A stretch of 64,000 nt of DNA from Muribaculaceae bacterium. GTDB taxonomy: Bacteria; Bacteroidota; Bacteroidia; Bacteroidales; Muribaculaceae. The translations under genes were made by a program, and so were the position numbers. The stretch lies in contig JAKVKZ010000003.1 of NCBI GenBank assembly GCA_022484565.1, positions 24,873 to 88,872 on the forward strand, read 5' to 3'. Numbering within the stretch: the first letter of the stretch is position 1; each line of letters opens with the position of its first letter. The notes beneath the pieces were generated by a model. That model had not been told where the DNA came from. It saw only the letters and a list, made by a program, of their open reading frames with translations, and did no database searches. Shown here in pieces: positions 39,927 through 50,324 of the stretch.

Positions 39927-40889
39927 TCATAACATATTCTGACTGAATAAAGCAAGAGCATCAGCCAGTTTCTTTGCTCGGTCGGCAGCAAAAGGCGCTG
40001 ATATGCAATTATCCTTATTCGCAGCACATTCCGTGGCAAAGGAATAAACGTCGTCCATCATTTTTTTCCAGATGTCCTCATCAATTTCCGAAAGAGCATC
40101 GTGAGTGATATTGTGGAGGACAAGCGAATAAATCAATCCGCTTACGAATCCTGATTGCAAACCGAGAGCATTTTCGGTGTTTCCTTTCATCGGGGTAAAA
40201 TTCTGGACTTTGTTGTTGCAGAAAATTGATGTGCTGAAATCAGAATTAATATGTAGGAAATTAGAGCAATAGTATTCAATATGATTGTGAAAAGCCTTTT
40301 CTGTGGTCTCGCCAGGGAAAATATCGGATATGTCGCTTTGCTTAGCAACCACAAAGTCGGCAATTTCAAGATTTTCGAGGATGGCAGGCATCACTTTTGT
40401 GATACGGCAGTTGATTCCATGCTGAAATCCGGGGAGATACACTATGATAGCTTTCCGCTCGGAAGCATAGTTAATCATTTCCGCCAAACGGTCGCGGAGG
40501 GCAGTATCAATAGAATAAAATGAGCCGAAAAGCACAATGTCATCTTTATCGATGCGAGGCCAGATAACGTCGAAACGGTCAGAAGGATAATCGATGTAAT
40601 TCACCCGTTGGCAATTGCCGCCGCTATTGAAAATCAAGGAAATGGCAGTGGCGCCGTCCGTGTAGCGGTCGATTGATTTCACGTCGACATTGTGGCTGGA
40701 AATGAATTTTACAATCAAATCGCCCACATGGTCAGTACAACATTCGCTGACCATATAAGTAGGTAGCCCAGTAAGACCCAGAGATGCCGCAGCGTTGGCA
40801 ATGCGTCCTCCAACGAAAGTTTTTACTGGCAAATCTTCCAGAAAAACCGTGTCGAGCACAGATTCACCGATAACGATTATTTTTCTCAT
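39927..40889 (-). CDS. PfkB/ribokinase-like carbohydrate kinase family protein (GAGD motif not conserved)
   Basis: N-terminal IIVIGESVLDTVF...GGRIANAAASLGLTGLPTYMVSECCTDHVGD; C-terminal NALGLQSGFVSGLIYSL replaces the usual DTTGAGDAF. Confidence 0.8.
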   Translation of the reverse strand: MRKIIVIGESVLDTVFLEDLPVKTFVGGRIANAAASLGLTGLPTYMVSECCTDHVGDLIVKFISSHNVDVKSIDRYTDGATAISLIFNSGGNCQRVNYIDYPSDRFDVIWPRIDKDDIVLFGSFYSIDTALRDRLAEMINYASERKAIIVYLPGFQHGINCRITKVMPAILENLEIADFVVAKQSDISDIFPGETTEKAFHNHIEYYCSNFLHINSDFSTSIFCNNKVQNFTPMKGNTENALGLQSGFVSGLIYSLVLHNITHDALSEIDEDIWKKMMDDVYSFATECAANKDNCISAPFAADRAKKLADALALFSQNML

Positions 40890-40922
40890 ATATATTTTTA
40901 GTACTCCTTTCCAAATAGACGG

Positions 40923-41522
40923 TTATTTACGGCTTTTAATTCCCAGATAACCTCCATGATGCCGTAGCGCATATTCTTGGCGAGAGAATCCTGTGGCAGT
41001 CATAGTGTTAACCACAAGCACATCACCAATTACGGTCATCATTGTGGTTGACGTTGTAGGCGTCAGACCAAGCGGGCAAACTTCCTGCGGATTACCAGTC
41101 CAGAGGCAGATGTCGGCCTGATGAGCGAGTTCACTTTTGTTGTTGCCTGTGATAACAATGAATTTCAGCTCAGGGTAAAGATTGCGTGCCAGTGTGGTCA
41201 ACTCAATAATTTCGTTGGTTTTGCCTGAATTGGAGAGCAACAACATGATGTCGTTCTTCTGAAGAATGCCAAGGTCACCATGCTGAGCCTCACTTGGATG
41301 CAGGAACACTGCAGGGATGCCAGTTGAGGCGAATGTAGTGGCAATATTCATGGCAATTTGACCGGCTTTACCCATACCAGAAGTCACAAGTTTTCCACCT
41401 TTATTGTGAACCTGCTCAACGATGAGAGCTACTGCCTTTTCATATTCATCCGTGATAGGGATGCTTTTAACCGCTTCACTCTCAGCATCAAGTATATGTT
41501 GCATAGACTGCTTAACGTCCAT
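40923..41522 (-). CDS. SIS-domain sugar-phosphate isomerase (KdsD-like, no CBS domains)
   Basis: KLVTSGMGKAGQIAMNIATTFASTGIPAVFLHPSEAQHGDLG; LLSNSGKTNEI; TPTTSTTMMTVIGD. Confidence 0.9.
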   Translation of the reverse strand: MDVKQSMQHILDAESEAVKSIPITDEYEKAVALIVEQVHNKGGKLVTSGMGKAGQIAMNIATTFASTGIPAVFLHPSEAQHGDLGILQKNDIMLLLSNSGKTNEIIELTTLARNLYPELKFIVITGNNKSELAHQADICLWTGNPQEVCPLGLTPTTSTTMMTVIGDVLVVNTMTATGFSRQEYALRHHGGYLGIKSRK

Positions 41523-41653
41523 AAATGTCTTAAAATTATAATCTTTTGCAAAGATAGTGCAAGCCTAACGGAAATGCAAATCAAACACGTGGAATTTACT
41601 ATTTTCTATTTTCCTGAAATATCCCGTCAGCGAAGATTTGCAATCGACAAAAT

Positions 41654-42127
41654 TCAGTCGGTCTGTTGCAGGTTATGACCTTCAAATTTAGTCAAAGCAT
41701 CTATCCAATAATCGCTAAGAGGCTTTGACTTGCCAAGTTTGATATCGAAGTTCACCATTATAGTGGTGCATGCGCATTTCACCTCGCCAGTGACAGAATT
41801 CACAACCTGCTGAAGCATACGGAAACTTTTTTTCAGTATGCGGTCAACTTGAGTGCGGACTTCAAGTTCCTCGTTATAGAAAACAGGTGCGAGAAAGTCG
41901 CATGAGATGTTTGCCACAACGATGTCAACCGTTTTCCAGTCAATTTGCGCACCACGAACAGCCTTTAAGTATCCCATTTTTCCAAGATCGAAATACTGGA
42001 AATAAATCGCATTGTTCACATGACCGAGCATATCGAGGTCGTTAAAGCGAATCTGCATCGGCATAACGTGGTGGAACGGATATTTAGCCACGAAACCGTG
42101 AGGAACTTTCTTTTTTATTTCTACCAT
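41654..42127 (-). CDS. Acyl-CoA thioesterase (YbgC/FadM-like hotdog fold)
   Basis: HVMPMQIRFNDLDMLGHVNNAIYFQYFDLGKMGYL. Confidence 0.9.
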   Translation of the reverse strand: MVEIKKKVPHGFVAKYPFHHVMPMQIRFNDLDMLGHVNNAIYFQYFDLGKMGYLKAVRGAQIDWKTVDIVVANISCDFLAPVFYNEELEVRTQVDRILKKSFRMLQQVVNSVTGEVKCACTTIMVNFDIKLGKSKPLSDYWIDALTKFEGHNLQQTD

Positions 42128-42136
42128 AATAAAGGA

Positions 42137-42427
42137 TTAATAAAAAGTTATATTATTAATGACTTGACGGCCAACAGCCTCATTCAGACGACTAATCAAT
42201 GAAGTACGGCAGAGCATAAGTTCATTGCGCAGCGAAGCTGATGAAAGCCTTACATACAAAGTGCCCTGCTTTACATAGCGCTCTATCGTGTAACGGTTAA
42301 CGCCCATACCAACAACATCGGGCCATACAGCTGAAATCCGCTGTTCGTCGAGTTTCACATCAAGATTGTCAGCTTTCAGCAGTGCATTGATTACTTCACC
42401 AATCTGTTCAGGCTCGGTGCGCTTCAT
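42137..42427 (-). CDS. DUF721 family protein (DciA-like)
   Basis: ISAVWPDVVGMGVNRYTIERYVKQGTLYVRLSSASLRNEL; adjacent to recF. Confidence 0.88.
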   Translation of the reverse strand: MKRTEPEQIGEVINALLKADNLDVKLDEQRISAVWPDVVGMGVNRYTIERYVKQGTLYVRLSSASLRNELMLCRTSLISRLNEAVGRQVINNITFY

Positions 42428-43533
42428 TCTTCACCTCCTTCAGCGGGCTCTTGGCAAACACCTTTGTTCACTGAAAATATTTTGTAGTCACCGCCAATGT
42501 TGCGGATAATGTTGTCGAGATTGGTGCGGTTAGTATCGGTAATGAAAATCTGACCGAAACGCGCATCGGCAGAAACAGCAATGATGTTGCTGACACGGCT
42601 GGCGTCGAGTTTGTCGAAAATATCGTCGAGCAACAGAATAGGAGTTATTCCGCTCTGGCGTTTCAGAAAATCGAACTGGGCAAGACGCAAAGCAATGGTG
42701 TAGGTCTTGCATTGTCCCTGTGAGCCGATTTTACGCATGGAATGTCCGTTCAGCTGAAGTTCGATGTCATCGCGATGCACTCCGCCGGAAGTAAATCCGA
42801 GCAAAAGGTCGCGCTCGCGGTTAGCTGAAAGGATGCTTTGCATATCGGAAGAATTGAGATGGCTGTTGTAAGTGATAGTGACAGATTCAGAGCCACCAGA
42901 GATGGAATGGTAATAATCGAGAAAAATCGGAGAAAAGTCATCAATCCATTTGGCGCGTGCCTCATGGATTATGGCAGCGGCCCGGCACATCTGTGATTCA
43001 AAAGTATCGAATAGAATCTGGTCGCGATAACCTTGGCGGATAAGCGCATTGCGTGAAGTAAGCGACTTAGAGTAAGAAATCAGAGCAGCCAGATATTCAC
43101 TATCACTTTGCGAGATAACCTGATCCATAAGCCTGCGGCGTTCTTCACCCGACCCGCGAATCAGCTCCCAGTCCATAGGAGAAATCATCACAATCGGCAA
43201 AAGGCCTATGTGCTGGCTCAACTTTTGATATTCCTTGCCATCATGTTTCAGCACTTTTCTCTTTCCGCGCTGCAATCCAAGCGATATATTCATCGGCTCA
43301 TCCCTGCGAGTGTAATGCCCCTGAAGAAGCATCATGTCGGACTGGTCGTTGATGACAAGCGCATCACCCTGATTAGTGCAGCTTTTGCAGAAGCTAAGAT
43401 AATAAATCGCATCGAGCAGATTGGTCTTGCCCATGCCATTATTGCCGGTGAAGCAGTTCACTTTTTGCGAGAACTCAAGATTCGCCTCGGCAATATTTTT
43501 AAAGTTCAATATGGAAATGCTGTTGAGCGTCAT
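42424..43533 (-). CDS. recF: DNA replication/repair protein RecF
   Basis: Walker A FTGNNGMGKTNLLDAIYYLSF; GSQGQCKTYTIALRLAQF; ILLLDDIFDKLD. Confidence 0.95.
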   Translation of the reverse strand: MTLNSISILNFKNIAEANLEFSQKVNCFTGNNGMGKTNLLDAIYYLSFCKSCTNQGDALVINDQSDMMLLQGHYTRRDEPMNISLGLQRGKRKVLKHDGKEYQKLSQHIGLLPIVMISPMDWELIRGSGEERRRLMDQVISQSDSEYLAALISYSKSLTSRNALIRQGYRDQILFDTFESQMCRAAAIIHEARAKWIDDFSPIFLDYYHSISGGSESVTITYNSHLNSSDMQSILSANRERDLLLGFTSGGVHRDDIELQLNGHSMRKIGSQGQCKTYTIALRLAQFDFLKRQSGITPILLLDDIFDKLDASRVSNIIAVSADARFGQIFITDTNRTNLDNIIRNIGGDYKIFSVNKGVCQEPAEGGEE

Positions 43534-43702
43534 TGTGTGCAAATGTAGCTAAAAATCGGGAATAATCAGAAAATAAGTTTGTGAAACGGAAAGACTATTT
43601 ATTTAAACGTGCAAGTGAGGCTACTATCATATTCATATAGTCGATATTTATTAATTTAATTCTTGGGAAATTTCATAAAAAACGCTTGAAACGGTGGACT
43701 GG

Positions 43703-43825
43703 ATATGAAAAATTTTTTCATATGGGGGTTTGGACACCCAAAACGGCACTTAACTAACTTATATTAAAATAATTGCAAAGGTGTTCACGGAGAGGTGCTG
43801 CACACATGTGTACAAGGTTTTCACC
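43703..43825 (-). repeat. Dispersed intergenic repeat family, copy C
   Basis: Reverse complement GGTGAAAACCTTGTACACATGTGTGCAGCACC...CCGTGAACACCTTTGCAA...GTTAAGTGCCGTTTTGGGTGTCCAAACCCCCATAT; ends in perfect palindrome ATATGAAAAATTTTTTCATAT (43703-43723). Confidence 0.75.
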
Positions 43826-43980
43826 ATTAGAAAGATTGCGGGGACAGCCGATTCGAGCATGGAATAATTATTTAAGATTTGATGCATAACAGAAAAAATA
43901 TTCAAAATTTGACATTATAAAATCATAGACAAATATACTGCCGTAGACCTGCAATTATGCAAGGAAATGCGAAAAATAAC

Positions 43981-45243
43981 CTATTCAGCCTTAACTTGCG
44001 GGAGTTCGATACGGAAAGTAGTACCCTGATTCAGTTCTGATTCCTTCACATAGATGTGACCGCCATGATATTCCTCAATGATACGCTTGACCAAAGTAAG
44101 ACCAAGTCCCCAGCCACGTTTTTTTGTGGTGTAACCAGGATTGAACACCGTCTTGAAATTTTTGCGTGCAATGCCCTTGCCTGTGTCCTTTACATCAATA
44201 AAAATCATTTTTCCAGTGGAATGCTTCACTGTGACATCTATTTTTCCATCGCCCTGCATGGCATCAACTGCGTTTTTGGTAAGGTTTTCCATTACCCAAG
44301 CAAACAATGGTTGGCAAAGCATCACGCCGCAATCGTCGTCAGGCAAATGAAGGGTGAGCTTCACGCGTGAAGAAATGCGGGAGCGCATATATTCCAATCC
44401 GTCGGAAATGGCCTGATTGATGAATGCAAGTTCCATTTCAGGTTTGGAGCCTATTTTGGAGAAACGGTCGGCAATAACAGAAAGCCGATGCACATCCTTG
44501 TTCATGTCCGAGACAATATCCTTGTCAACGTCGGATGCATCAAGCATTTCCATCCATGCCATGAGCGAAGAAATAGGAGTGCCAAGCTGATGCGCAGTTT
44601 CTTTCGACAGACCAACCCACACCTTGTTCTGCTCTGCCTTTTTGATGCTTATCAGCGCAAAGTACACGATGATGACGAAAATAAACAGAACAGCAAGCTG
44701 AATGTAAGGATAGTAAGCCAGACGCTTCAGCAAAGTGGAATCCTCATAGTAAAGATATTGGCGATTATGTTTGTCAATCTGGATTACAATCTGATTTTTT
44801 GTACCCTTCAATTTCGCCAGCTTCTTTTGCAGAAAAGCCTTGTTGACAGGTGAAATGTTCAATGGGTTGAGGCTGTCGACAGGGTCAGGAAGCTTGAAAT
44901 TACGGTGAAGAAGAATTTCGCCGTGATTATCGACAAGAAGCACAGGAATATTGTGGTTACGCTGAATGATGCTCAGAAGGAAATCCACATCCTGAGTCAT
45001 GCCGTAGCCTGGAAGAGGATTGCCGAGACTGTCGGTTGGCGCATTGTCCAAACTGTTCATAGTGGCAAGTTCCTTGGTGGCATCTGCCCAAATCTCCATA
45101 CGTTCCCTCTCCTGAGAGGCAAGGTCGCTGACAAGATTATTGGAAATATGGATAAACAGCGTCACCAAAGCAAGAGAGATGATGATGAACACAATCTTCC
45201 ATATTCTGCGGGAATCGTATATGTCGTGAGAAAACAGCTTCAT
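43981..45243 (-). CDS. Membrane sensor histidine kinase
   Basis: H-box GLSKETAHQLGTPISSLMAWMEML; N/G boxes VMENLTKNAVDAM, DTGKGIARKNF, GWGLGLTLVKRI; start trimmed to MKLFSHDIY. Confidence 0.92.
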   Translation of the reverse strand: MKLFSHDIYDSRRIWKIVFIIISLALVTLFIHISNNLVSDLASQERERMEIWADATKELATMNSLDNAPTDSLGNPLPGYGMTQDVDFLLSIIQRNHNIPVLLVDNHGEILLHRNFKLPDPVDSLNPLNISPVNKAFLQKKLAKLKGTKNQIVIQIDKHNRQYLYYEDSTLLKRLAYYPYIQLAVLFIFVIIVYFALISIKKAEQNKVWVGLSKETAHQLGTPISSLMAWMEMLDASDVDKDIVSDMNKDVHRLSVIADRFSKIGSKPEMELAFINQAISDGLEYMRSRISSRVKLTLHLPDDDCGVMLCQPLFAWVMENLTKNAVDAMQGDGKIDVTVKHSTGKMIFIDVKDTGKGIARKNFKTVFNPGYTTKKRGWGLGLTLVKRIIEEYHGGHIYVKESELNQGTTFRIELPQVKAE

Positions 45244-45281
45244 GCAAGCAATCGAATTATAGTCAATAACGTAATAACGAT

Positions 45282-46157
45282 TTAAAATTGTGGATATTGC
45301 CCTGCATCGTGCTGAATCCATAGTGCCACACTGTCGGCATCGTTGCAGCCAATCACCTCATCGGCGACATTCCGCACATCCTCAACGGCGTTGGCAGTGG
45401 CAACACTGTAATCAGCAATTTCAAGCATAGGCAAATCATTAAGATTATCGCCAAAGACGACAATCCTGTCAGCATTCACGTCATTGGCAAGCCGGCGAAT
45501 GGCTTCAGCCTTCGACGTTCCACAAGAGTAAACCTCCATCAGCCCAGTTTCAGGTCCGAAGATGTCGTGATAACATACAGAAGAGCAAGTGACTTCACTG
45601 CTGATACGCTCATAGACACGCATAAGGCGTTCATATTCGTTCATGGTGAAAATCAGCAAAGCCTCGCCACGTGAATGCACATAATCAGGCTCATCAAGGA
45701 CAAAGCGCTTCAGTACAGAATGGCTGCGCTCCTCCACAAAATTGCTTTCGGTAGATGACATTGCCCCAAAATGATGAACTTCGAGTTGTCCCTTATGGCG
45801 ACGATAAACAAAAGGATGAATACCGGCATCCTCACAGATGGAGCATACCTGTCCAACAGTTTCCTCATCGAAAGCGTTAGTGTTGAGGTAATCCTTACGG
45901 GAATTGTCCCACATGGCAGCTCCAGCCATCACTATGGCCGGCAAATTAAGATTCATGCCACCAAGCAACGGGACAACAGTGGCTGGAGTGCGGGCAGTGG
46001 CAATGGTGAACATAACGCCATTGCCAATCAGCTCATTCAGTATTTCAGCACTGCGCGGACTAATCAGCGAATCGCTATTGAGCAAAGTGCCGTCGAGGTC
46101 ACTCACATAAAGTGTCGTTGGTTTTGAGCAGATATGATGATTTATTTCTTTTTCCAA
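45282..46157 (-). CDS. Cof-type HAD-superfamily hydrolase
   Basis: YVSDLDGTLLNSDSLISPRS; VFGDNLNDLPMLEIADYSVATANA. Confidence 0.92.
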   Translation of the reverse strand: MEKEINHHICSKPTTLYVSDLDGTLLNSDSLISPRSAEILNELIGNGVMFTIATARTPATVVPLLGGMNLNLPAIVMAGAAMWDNSRKDYLNTNAFDEETVGQVCSICEDAGIHPFVYRRHKGQLEVHHFGAMSSTESNFVEERSHSVLKRFVLDEPDYVHSRGEALLIFTMNEYERLMRVYERISSEVTCSSVCYHDIFGPETGLMEVYSCGTSKAEAIRRLANDVNADRIVVFGDNLNDLPMLEIADYSVATANAVEDVRNVADEVIGCNDADSVALWIQHDAGQYPQF

Positions 46158-46180
46158 ATATTCAGAATTTGTGCAAAACG

Positions 46181-47578
46181 CTATTGTACCTTTAATCCAG
46201 TGAGTTTGCGGATTTTGTTCGGGAGGTCAGTGTTGTTGTTGACACCCTGAAATATTTCAGAACCTGCGCCGATGGCGAAAACAGGAGTGAAATCACCAGC
46301 ATGGCTATGTGTGGTCCAACCGATACCATTGCAGTCGTCGAAAACATTATAGACCTTAGCGACGAAATTGCTGTAAGTGGCATAGAGAGTCTTTTTGTCA
46401 ACATTATTGCCAAGAACAAAAGCCTTGCGGAACTCCTCCTGAATCTCCTTGTCCTGAGCATCTGAAACCTTTACGGGGCCATAAAGTCCGAGATTATCCT
46501 GCAAATAGATTTTCATTTTTTCCCAATCCTTCATTGTGCCATTCTTTATCCATTTTTCACAAAGGCGGCCAAAAGCCTGAAGCGAGATGCGCTCGTAATC
46601 GAAATTTTTGAGATTGGCATACATTTGATGATAGTCGTTACCCATCTGCAAACCGCCAGTGCAGTGGTCGGCAGTGACAAGGATAAGAGTTTCGTCAGGA
46701 TGCTTCAGGTAAAAGTTATAGGCTTCGCGGATAGCCTCATTAAAGTTGAGAACTTCCTTCACAACGGCAGCAGCGTCGTTGGCATGGGCAGCCCAATCGA
46801 TATTTCCACCCTCAATCATCATGAAAAACTTATCAGGGGAGAATTTCATTTCATGCTCGATGCAGGCCTTGGTGATGTAAGGCAGATGAAGATTCTGGCG
46901 AATGCTGTCGATGGTGTAGCCAAACTGTTCGCTTGTGGAATCGTTGTTTAGAAGTACGAGCTTATTTTTGCCTTTAATCTTTTCATACTGGTCAGCACCA
47001 TACGCAATGGTGTAGCCGGCTTTCTGAATGCGTTCAATGGCATCGGTCGGCCCATTCTTTGATTTGGTGCCACGAAGAGAACCACCGACAAACATGTCGT
47101 AACCGCTAAGAGGCAATTGCTTGTCGATTTCATAGAACATTCTGCGAGAAGGCTGATTAGCATAGAAAACGGCAGGAGTGGCATCATCGAGCGGAACGGA
47201 AGTGGCAATGACAATGCCATAGCCAAGAGATTTCAATTCCTGGGCAATGCTGCTCACGGCCACAGTGTCGGGCGACATGGCAATCATGTCGTTATTGGTT
47301 TTGTGACCAGTGGCAAGAGCTGTGCCGGCAGCGGCAGAATCAGTGATAGGGCTGTTGAAGGAGTAAGAGGTTGCCATGGTAGCGACCGGGAACTGCATCA
47401 TCAGAATATGCTGGTGGTTGCCAAGAACGAGGCGATTGTAAGCTTCGGTGGTCATAACATGCGACATACCCATGCCGTCGCCTATAAAGTAGAAGATATA
47501 CTTAGGCGTTTTAGCCACCGCTGCGACGGATATAGCCAAGCAGCAAACTATGGTGGCGATTCTCATTTTGATGTTCAT
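46181..47578 (-). CDS. Alkaline phosphatase, exported
   Basis: YFIGDGMGMSHVMTTEAYNR; ITDSAAAGTALATGHKTNN; MIEGGNIDWAAHANDA; VTADHCTGG. Confidence 0.93.
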   Translation of the reverse strand: MNIKMRIATIVCCLAISVAAVAKTPKYIFYFIGDGMGMSHVMTTEAYNRLVLGNHQHILMMQFPVATMATSYSFNSPITDSAAAGTALATGHKTNNDMIAMSPDTVAVSSIAQELKSLGYGIVIATSVPLDDATPAVFYANQPSRRMFYEIDKQLPLSGYDMFVGGSLRGTKSKNGPTDAIERIQKAGYTIAYGADQYEKIKGKNKLVLLNNDSTSEQFGYTIDSIRQNLHLPYITKACIEHEMKFSPDKFFMMIEGGNIDWAAHANDAAAVVKEVLNFNEAIREAYNFYLKHPDETLILVTADHCTGGLQMGNDYHQMYANLKNFDYERISLQAFGRLCEKWIKNGTMKDWEKMKIYLQDNLGLYGPVKVSDAQDKEIQEEFRKAFVLGNNVDKKTLYATYSNFVAKVYNVFDDCNGIGWTTHSHAGDFTPVFAIGAGSEIFQGVNNNTDLPNKIRKLTGLKVQ

Positions 47579-47586
47579 TTTTTCAG

Positions 47587-49113
47587 TTATTTATTGGAAT
47601 TCTCATTCATTTTTAGCAATTGGTCGATAAGGACACGGTCGTTGGAAAGGCGTGGAACCTTGCGCTGACCACCGAGTTTGCCAGTGCTGGCGAGCCAATC
47701 GACAAACAGACCTTGACGAGCTTCGACAATGGTCAGACGGTCGAGGAAAATACCCTTGCTGCGCTTAGCCTCGTAATCGGAATTTACCTCTTGGAGATGC
47801 GAATCGAGTGAATCGGCGAAACGCTCAATATCGCCAGGACGGCGAGAAAACTCGATGAGCCACTGGTGATGACCGTGGCTGGAAGAATCGGCATAAACAG
47901 GAGCGGCAGTGAAATTCGCCACCTCGGCTCCAGTGTCGCTGCAGGCACGTGCGACGGCCGCTTCGGCATTGTGCACCATCAATTCCTCGCCGAAGGCATT
48001 GATGTAGCTTTTGGTGCGGCCAGCAATACGGATTTTGACCGGCTGAATCTGGGTTACTGTAACGGTGTCGCCGATGGCATAACGCCAAAGGCCATTATTG
48101 GCAGTGATGATGAGCGAATAAGTTCTGCCCGGCTCAACCTGCCAGACAGGAATGGCGCGAGCATTTTCAGTGCCAACTGAGTCGATAGGGATAAATTCGT
48201 AGAACACACCCACATCAAGCAGAAGAAGCATATCATCGCTGTCGGGAGAACTCTGCACGGCGAAGAAACCTTCGGAGGCATTGTAGGTGTTGATATAGTG
48301 CATTTTGGAAGGGTCGCAGATGGCATCGTACTGAGCGCGATAAGGGTCGAAACTGATGCCGCCGTGCATGAACACCTCAAGATTAGGCCAAACATCGTGG
48401 ATGGAGCTTGCTCCAGTGCGCTTTAGCACCTCGCGAAGCACAGTGAGCATCCAAGAAGGCACACCTGAAATGCTGGTGATATTTTCCTTTATGCTTGCCT
48501 CGACAATGGCAGGGAGTTTTTCGCTCCAATCAGGCATAAGTGCGATTTTCTTGTTTGGAACACGGAAAAAGTTGGCAAGCGGATTAATATTGCTGATAAG
48601 ATTGGCCGACAAATCACCCACATGAACGCCATCAGGCAATTGCAACTCGTTGGCGAAACTGCCACCGAGAATCAGGCCTTTGCCTGAAAACAGACGGCTA
48701 TCGGGGTTCATATTTAGATATTGAGCCACAACATCGAAACTGCCCTTGTAATGGCATCGGCTTAATGAATCGCGGCTTATAGGAATGTACTTGCTTTTGC
48801 CATCGCTCGTGCCCGAAGACTGGGCATAATTCTTAACGGTGCCACGGCAAAGCACATTACGCTCACCATCAATCATGCGCATTATGTAGGGGCGCAAATT
48901 CTCATAAGAGGATAATGGCATACGGCACTGAAACTCTTCGTAGCTAAGCCCCGGATGAATATTGAATCGTCGTTCCGCCTCAGTTTTGGCCGCACGGGTC
49001 AGCAACCTACGCAACTGGCCGCGCTGCACGGATTCACAGCGGTATCTGAAGCGCCGAAATTCATCAATGCGCCGCATGAATAGAGGCCGAACAATTTTTG
49101 TGAAATCAATCAT
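47587..49113 (-). CDS. GH3 auxin-responsive-promoter family protein (acyl-acid-amido synthetase fold)
   Basis: AQSSGTSDGKSKYIPISRDSL; YINTYNASEGFFAVQ; LWRYAIGDTVTVTQIQPVKIRIAGRTKSYINAFGEELMVHNAEAAV. Confidence 0.9.
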   Translation of the reverse strand: MIDFTKIVRPLFMRRIDEFRRFRYRCESVQRGQLRRLLTRAAKTEAERRFNIHPGLSYEEFQCRMPLSSYENLRPYIMRMIDGERNVLCRGTVKNYAQSSGTSDGKSKYIPISRDSLSRCHYKGSFDVVAQYLNMNPDSRLFSGKGLILGGSFANELQLPDGVHVGDLSANLISNINPLANFFRVPNKKIALMPDWSEKLPAIVEASIKENITSISGVPSWMLTVLREVLKRTGASSIHDVWPNLEVFMHGGISFDPYRAQYDAICDPSKMHYINTYNASEGFFAVQSSPDSDDMLLLLDVGVFYEFIPIDSVGTENARAIPVWQVEPGRTYSLIITANNGLWRYAIGDTVTVTQIQPVKIRIAGRTKSYINAFGEELMVHNAEAAVARACSDTGAEVANFTAAPVYADSSSHGHHQWLIEFSRRPGDIERFADSLDSHLQEVNSDYEAKRSKGIFLDRLTIVEARQGLFVDWLASTGKLGGQRKVPRLSNDRVLIDQLLKMNENSNK

Positions 49114-49196
49114 TTGACTGCAAAGTTACTGCAAAATCGCATAATGAATATTTCATTATGATTAAAATTACATTATAATAGCAAATGAAAGGCATG

Positions 49197-50207
49197 TTAT
49201 AGCCATCCCTCTTGCCTGTACCATTCAATAGCCTCATGCACGCCCTGCTCAAGGGAATACCGAGGATTGAAATTAAAATCGCGCTGCGCATCGGAGATGT
49301 CGCAATTCCAATTGCGCTGCTTCATAATCTTATACTTGTCGCGGTTGAGAGTGCTTGGCTTCATGGTAAGAACGCCAAACCACTCAGCAATGCGCGAGAC
49401 CAGATAGACAATCCACATTGGACAGCAGACGGGAATCACCACCTTTTTGCCAAGTTCTTTTGCTACAATTGCGCGGAACTCCTTCTGAGTGTAGGCACGA
49501 GGTTCGGAGATGATATAAGCCTTGCGCTTAGCGCCAGCATCAAGAGCATCGAACATGGCAGCCGCAAGGTCCTTGACATAGATGAAAGTGAGCATCTGCT
49601 TTTTCATGCCGACACTGAAATCGAAGCCACGTTTTATACACTTCATCATAAGATAATAGTCCTTTTCATGCGGGCCATAAACGCCGGTGCCACGGAAAAT
49701 GATGTAGGGGAAATTCTCCAAAGTCTGCAAATAAGTTTCGGCTTTAAGCTTCGACACACCATAACGGGTGTTGGGGTGCGGAATCATGGCAGTGGTCAAC
49801 GGAGAATAGTTGACTTCATCGCCAACTCCCATAGCGCTGAGGCTGCTCATCAGGAGGAAAGCCTCGGGAACAGCATTGATGCCACGCAAGACATCGACAA
49901 AAGTGCGCAGATAGGAATAGTTTATTTTATTGAAATCGCTGAAATTAGTGCATTTGGTGGCACCGAGATTGTGAATGACATAGTCCCATTGCCCGAATTC
50001 GTCGACAGCCTTAGCTATCTGCTGCTTCAAAGTGATGGAATTGGTGAAATCCAATTCAATAATATGAATGCGCGGATCGGTGAGAAAGTCACGCTTAGTT
50101 GACGGGCGGACAGCAGCCCAAGTGTCGAGACCACGCCTGAGGGCCTCAGCGACGATAAATCCACCGATAAAACCGCCAGCACCAGTTATAAGTACCTTTT
50201 TTGCCAT
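49197..50207 (-). CDS. NAD-dependent epimerase/dehydratase (extended SDR)
   Basis: KKVLITGAGGFIGGFIVAEALRRG; RYGVSKLKAETYL; FRGTGVYGPHEKDYYLM. Confidence 0.92.
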   Translation of the reverse strand: MAKKVLITGAGGFIGGFIVAEALRRGLDTWAAVRPSTKRDFLTDPRIHIIELDFTNSITLKQQIAKAVDEFGQWDYVIHNLGATKCTNFSDFNKINYSYLRTFVDVLRGINAVPEAFLLMSSLSAMGVGDEVNYSPLTTAMIPHPNTRYGVSKLKAETYLQTLENFPYIIFRGTGVYGPHEKDYYLMMKCIKRGFDFSVGMKKQMLTFIYVKDLAAAMFDALDAGAKRKAYIISEPRAYTQKEFRAIVAKELGKKVVIPVCCPMWIVYLVSRIAEWFGVLTMKPSTLNRDKYKIMKQRNWNCDISDAQRDFNFNPRYSLEQGVHEAIEWYRQEGWL

Positions 50208-50271
50208 TGCCAGGATAATAATTTATGCGAAGATACTAATAATTTCGGAATTAGCGGGCTGCATGAAAAAA

Positions 50272-50300
50272 CAGCCACGGAAGATTTACCCCCGTGGCTG
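50272..50300 (-). terminator. Intrinsic terminator of the 50325 C10 peptidase gene
   Basis: CAGCCACGG / CCGTGGCTG stem with T-tract on the minus-strand side (aaaaaa on +). Confidence 0.82.
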
Positions 50301-50324
50301 AAATAAGCTCAAAATAAATATTAA

